A stretch of DNA of 64,000 nucleotides from Sphagnum magellanicum (lineage: Eukaryota; Streptophyta; Sphagnopsida; Sphagnales; Sphagnaceae): contig CM038919.1 in assembly GCA_021904315.1 (NCBI GenBank), positions 15,307,666 through 15,371,665 on the forward strand, written 5' to 3'. The notes beneath the pieces were generated by a model. The model was not told where the DNA came from and did not search any database. It saw only the letters and a list, made by a program, of their open reading frames with translations. A program made the translations under genes and the position numbers. Every line of letters starts with the position of its first letter. Position 1 is the stretch's first letter. Positions 61,461-64,000 of this stretch are shown piece after piece.

Positions 61461-64000
61461 CAAATGTCCTCTTTCTCTTCATGATTTTTTCCTTGATCGT
61501 TTACTTTTGGTGTTTAAAGAAAATTTGTAATCCTTCAATTTGCACTTTTAATGACATAAATATTGTTAAATTTGGTTAAAAAATGAAGAAAATATTAAAA
61601 TTTGCAGTGGTTCTTAGGCTTGTGTTCAATGTTGGGTGTATCTAGGTATTAAATATCCAATTACTAACTAGATTAAAACAACAACTACCTATAATAATTA
61701 ACTAGTATAGTCTACCTACTAATTATTGTAGAAAATATTAATTAATAGGGAATAATCTTCATAAAAAGATCTAATTTATTGTAATGAAATTCATAAAAAA
61801 ATAGATCTTTAATAATATTAATTATTTATAGATTGCATTAACCATAAAGATTGGAACAAATACATACATTAGTTTAATATTATTTTCAAATGTTAAATTG
61901 TAATTAATTTAAAGCTAGGCTAGTTTTATTTTTATAATTATAATCATTTATAATATTATAATATGATCTTAATTAGGCAAATAATCAATAATTAATTCCT
62001 ATTGATTAATTTAACATACATGGTGCTTAAGTTTGGTTAAACGAGGGCTAACCATCTAAGGTTAATTAAATGCTTAATGTCACATTTAAAGTACACTTAA
62101 GGCTAAGCCATGAAGCACTTAGGTTAGACTTAGTTAGACCATGCCTAAACCTTTGGTGCATGCCATGTGTGTAAATACTTAGTATTTTAAAAAATAATCA
62201 TGTAATAATTAATTAATTCACAAATCAAATTAATCAATATTTTTAATGTATTTAATTATTTGGTAATTACTTGTAAAATAATATAATTATTTATTTATTA
62301 AACATTTAAAAATATTATTTTTACTTTAAAAATAAACCTTTTAAAATTCTAGTGATCAACTAATTAAATAAAAAATAATTAATTTTTTAATTGATTATTA
62401 AAAAAATAAACTAGTTGGTAATTCTTGATATTAATTATAAATTATTAAAATTCTAACTTATTAAATTAATTTGTAGATAATAAATCAAATTTAATGAATC
62501 ATTAATATTAATTAAATAATTTAACGCATGAATAGTTAATTATTCTAATAAAAAATAATTTATTAATATTTATTAATTCTTTACCATAATTATATAGTTG
62601 GAGTAATCCAACTTATAAACGAGATGAGGTCAAATTTTTAATGGCCAACTTTCCACATATGTTAGTGAATGGCAATGAACCATTTGTTTTCCCATCACAA
62701 GTCCAACAAGTTTTTTTTATTTCGAGTGATTCTTCTAACCCATGGTGGAAGGTTATATTACATAAGGAGCCATGGAGCAAGCGCGTTCCTAGACACCGAT
62801 GGGGAGTACATTAGCACAAATGAATATGGAAATGTATTGGATGCATGAAGGGCAATGCCAAATGCACTAATCACTCCAAGTAATGTTGGTGTAATATTCC
62901 TCTTTAGGGAGGAGTCATTATCACTCAATGAATCAAGGCAACTTAGCCTTGAAAAACAATCCCAAGGAAAAAATTATAAGAGGTAGATGTTTGTTTCAAT
63001 AAGCAAGGATATGTCAATTTAATGTTCCACACTTTTTAACCACTCCAATACCATGCCCAATGACTTTAGATGAAAATGTTTATGTTCTCCCACTTTTGAT
63101 GTTCTATCACATCTAGACACCATGAAATAGAAAAAATTCTAACAAACTTATGGTTTCTAGTGGCAAGGTGTAGTGTAATGAAAGTTATTGGGTGTAATCA
63201 TAATCAAACAAGCCAAAAAAACACTTTGGGTGACCACTAAAACTTTATAAAAATTGTAATTTTGTTAGATATATTTTTGTGGTGCAACTTTAATGCCATG
63301 TTAATCATAGAATTAATGTTAAATGACTAATATGAATGTTGAAGAATTCAAAATAAAAATTCAAAAAAAAATATTTTGGGTTTTGGATTTAATAAAAGAC
63401 CTCTGAACTTAAATAACCATTGCATCAAAAGGAGTCAATTTTGTAAACTACTAAGTTAAAGACTCTTTTTATAAAGGAGTTTTGATGAGAAAAAAATTGA
63501 GATGATGTTAATTGATTATCCACATTCAAAAAACATTCACAATTTGAAAGTTGTGAAATTTTAAATTTTAAAAAATTAAAAATTTATTGAACAAAATTTT
63601 TAAAATTTAAAATGTTTTTTACCACATGTAAATGAGGTGTAATGTACATGACATCTAAAACAAAGTTGTAGTTTACGAAAAAAAAAAAAATTAAATAATT
63701 AACATATTTTCATACAATTTGAAATTAAGATAATTTTTCAAAACAAAACGCATAATTTGGTAAAATCTATACACTTAAAAAAAAAATTTAGTTATTCATG
63801 AAAAGTTAATACAAAAAATGTGATGTATTGAAAAAATTATATGTATGTTTAGTAACATATTTAAAAAGATTTCATCCCAAAAATCCTTTCTATGAACAAG
63901 TGAAAATGACCACAAAAAGGATTGTAGTCCTTGAGTCCTTTGTCACCATTGGTTCATTTGATTGTGATCACACCCTATTGATTTCAAAATTAAGGGGTTT
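61461..64000. other. very AT-rich DNA, no gene seen
   Basis: From about 61,640 to 62,600 TTAATTA, AATAATTAAT and TTTAAAAATA words dominate, as at 19.8-21.3 kb. The last 1.4 kb is ordinary AT-rich intergenic sequence. Confidence 0.5.

Noticed and set aside
1..64000. CRISPR arrays, bacterial operons, rRNA genes
   Set aside because: The sequence is clearly plant nuclear DNA; the tandem repeats lack the repeat-spacer structure of CRISPR, and no rRNA or tRNA signature was recognised by eye.

Overview
The window is nuclear DNA of a land plant, most likely a gymnosperm (conifer type). It is AT-rich, has few genes, has spliceosomal introns with GT..AG borders, and is filled with degraded retroelements, tandem arrays and fold-back repeats. 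Its one complete gene is an uninterrupted 769-codon phenylalanine ammonia-lyase (PAL). Angiosperm PAL genes normally carry an intron and gymnosperm ones often do not, so the lineage call is an inference and I do not name a species.

Layout. (1) 1-802, plus strand: the last two exons of a gamma-glutamyl-peptidase-like gene that begins before the window. (2) 0.8-10.2 kb: AT-rich intergenic DNA with two tandem duplications and a fold-back element at about 4.8-5.5 kb that has a second copy at 31.1 kb. (3) 10.2-19.2 kb: retroelement debris, including two solo-LTR-like copies of one family in opposite orientation (12.3-13.2 and 18.07-19.0 kb). The second copy sits inside a tandem array of about 115 bp units. 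(4) 19.2-25 kb: very AT-rich DNA, a 40 bp minisatellite, a miRNA-precursor-like hairpin and a small terminal-inverted-repeat element related to another at 49.4 kb. (5) 26.1-28.8 kb, plus strand: PAL with a TATA box and a 77 bp tandem duplication that runs up to the start codon. (6) 28.8-38.6 kb: intergenic DNA with a fragment of a restriction-like-endonuclease retroelement at 32.0-32.6 kb and a GC-richer LTR-like block at 36 kb. (7) 38.6-52 kb, minus strand: pieces of three unrelated multi-exon genes in a row. These are a DExH-box RNA helicase with a destroyed Walker A motif, a CLD1-type alpha/beta hydrolase with five correctly spliced internal exons, and a VAL/HSI2-like B3 factor. Each lacks recognisable ends in the window. 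(8) 56.6-57.6 kb: a three-copy repeat, two copies of which form a large palindrome. (9) 58.5-60.6 kb: decayed LTR-retrotransposon gag with two zinc knuckles. (10) 60.6-64 kb: AT-rich DNA without genes.

PAL commits phenylalanine to phenylpropanoid (lignin, flavonoid) synthesis. The gene pieces around it show no functional link to it. The most interesting feature is the same-strand run of three incomplete genes at 38.6-52 kb. It could reflect capture of gene fragments by a transposon, or local decay of real genes, or genes with very long introns. The sequence alone does not decide between these.
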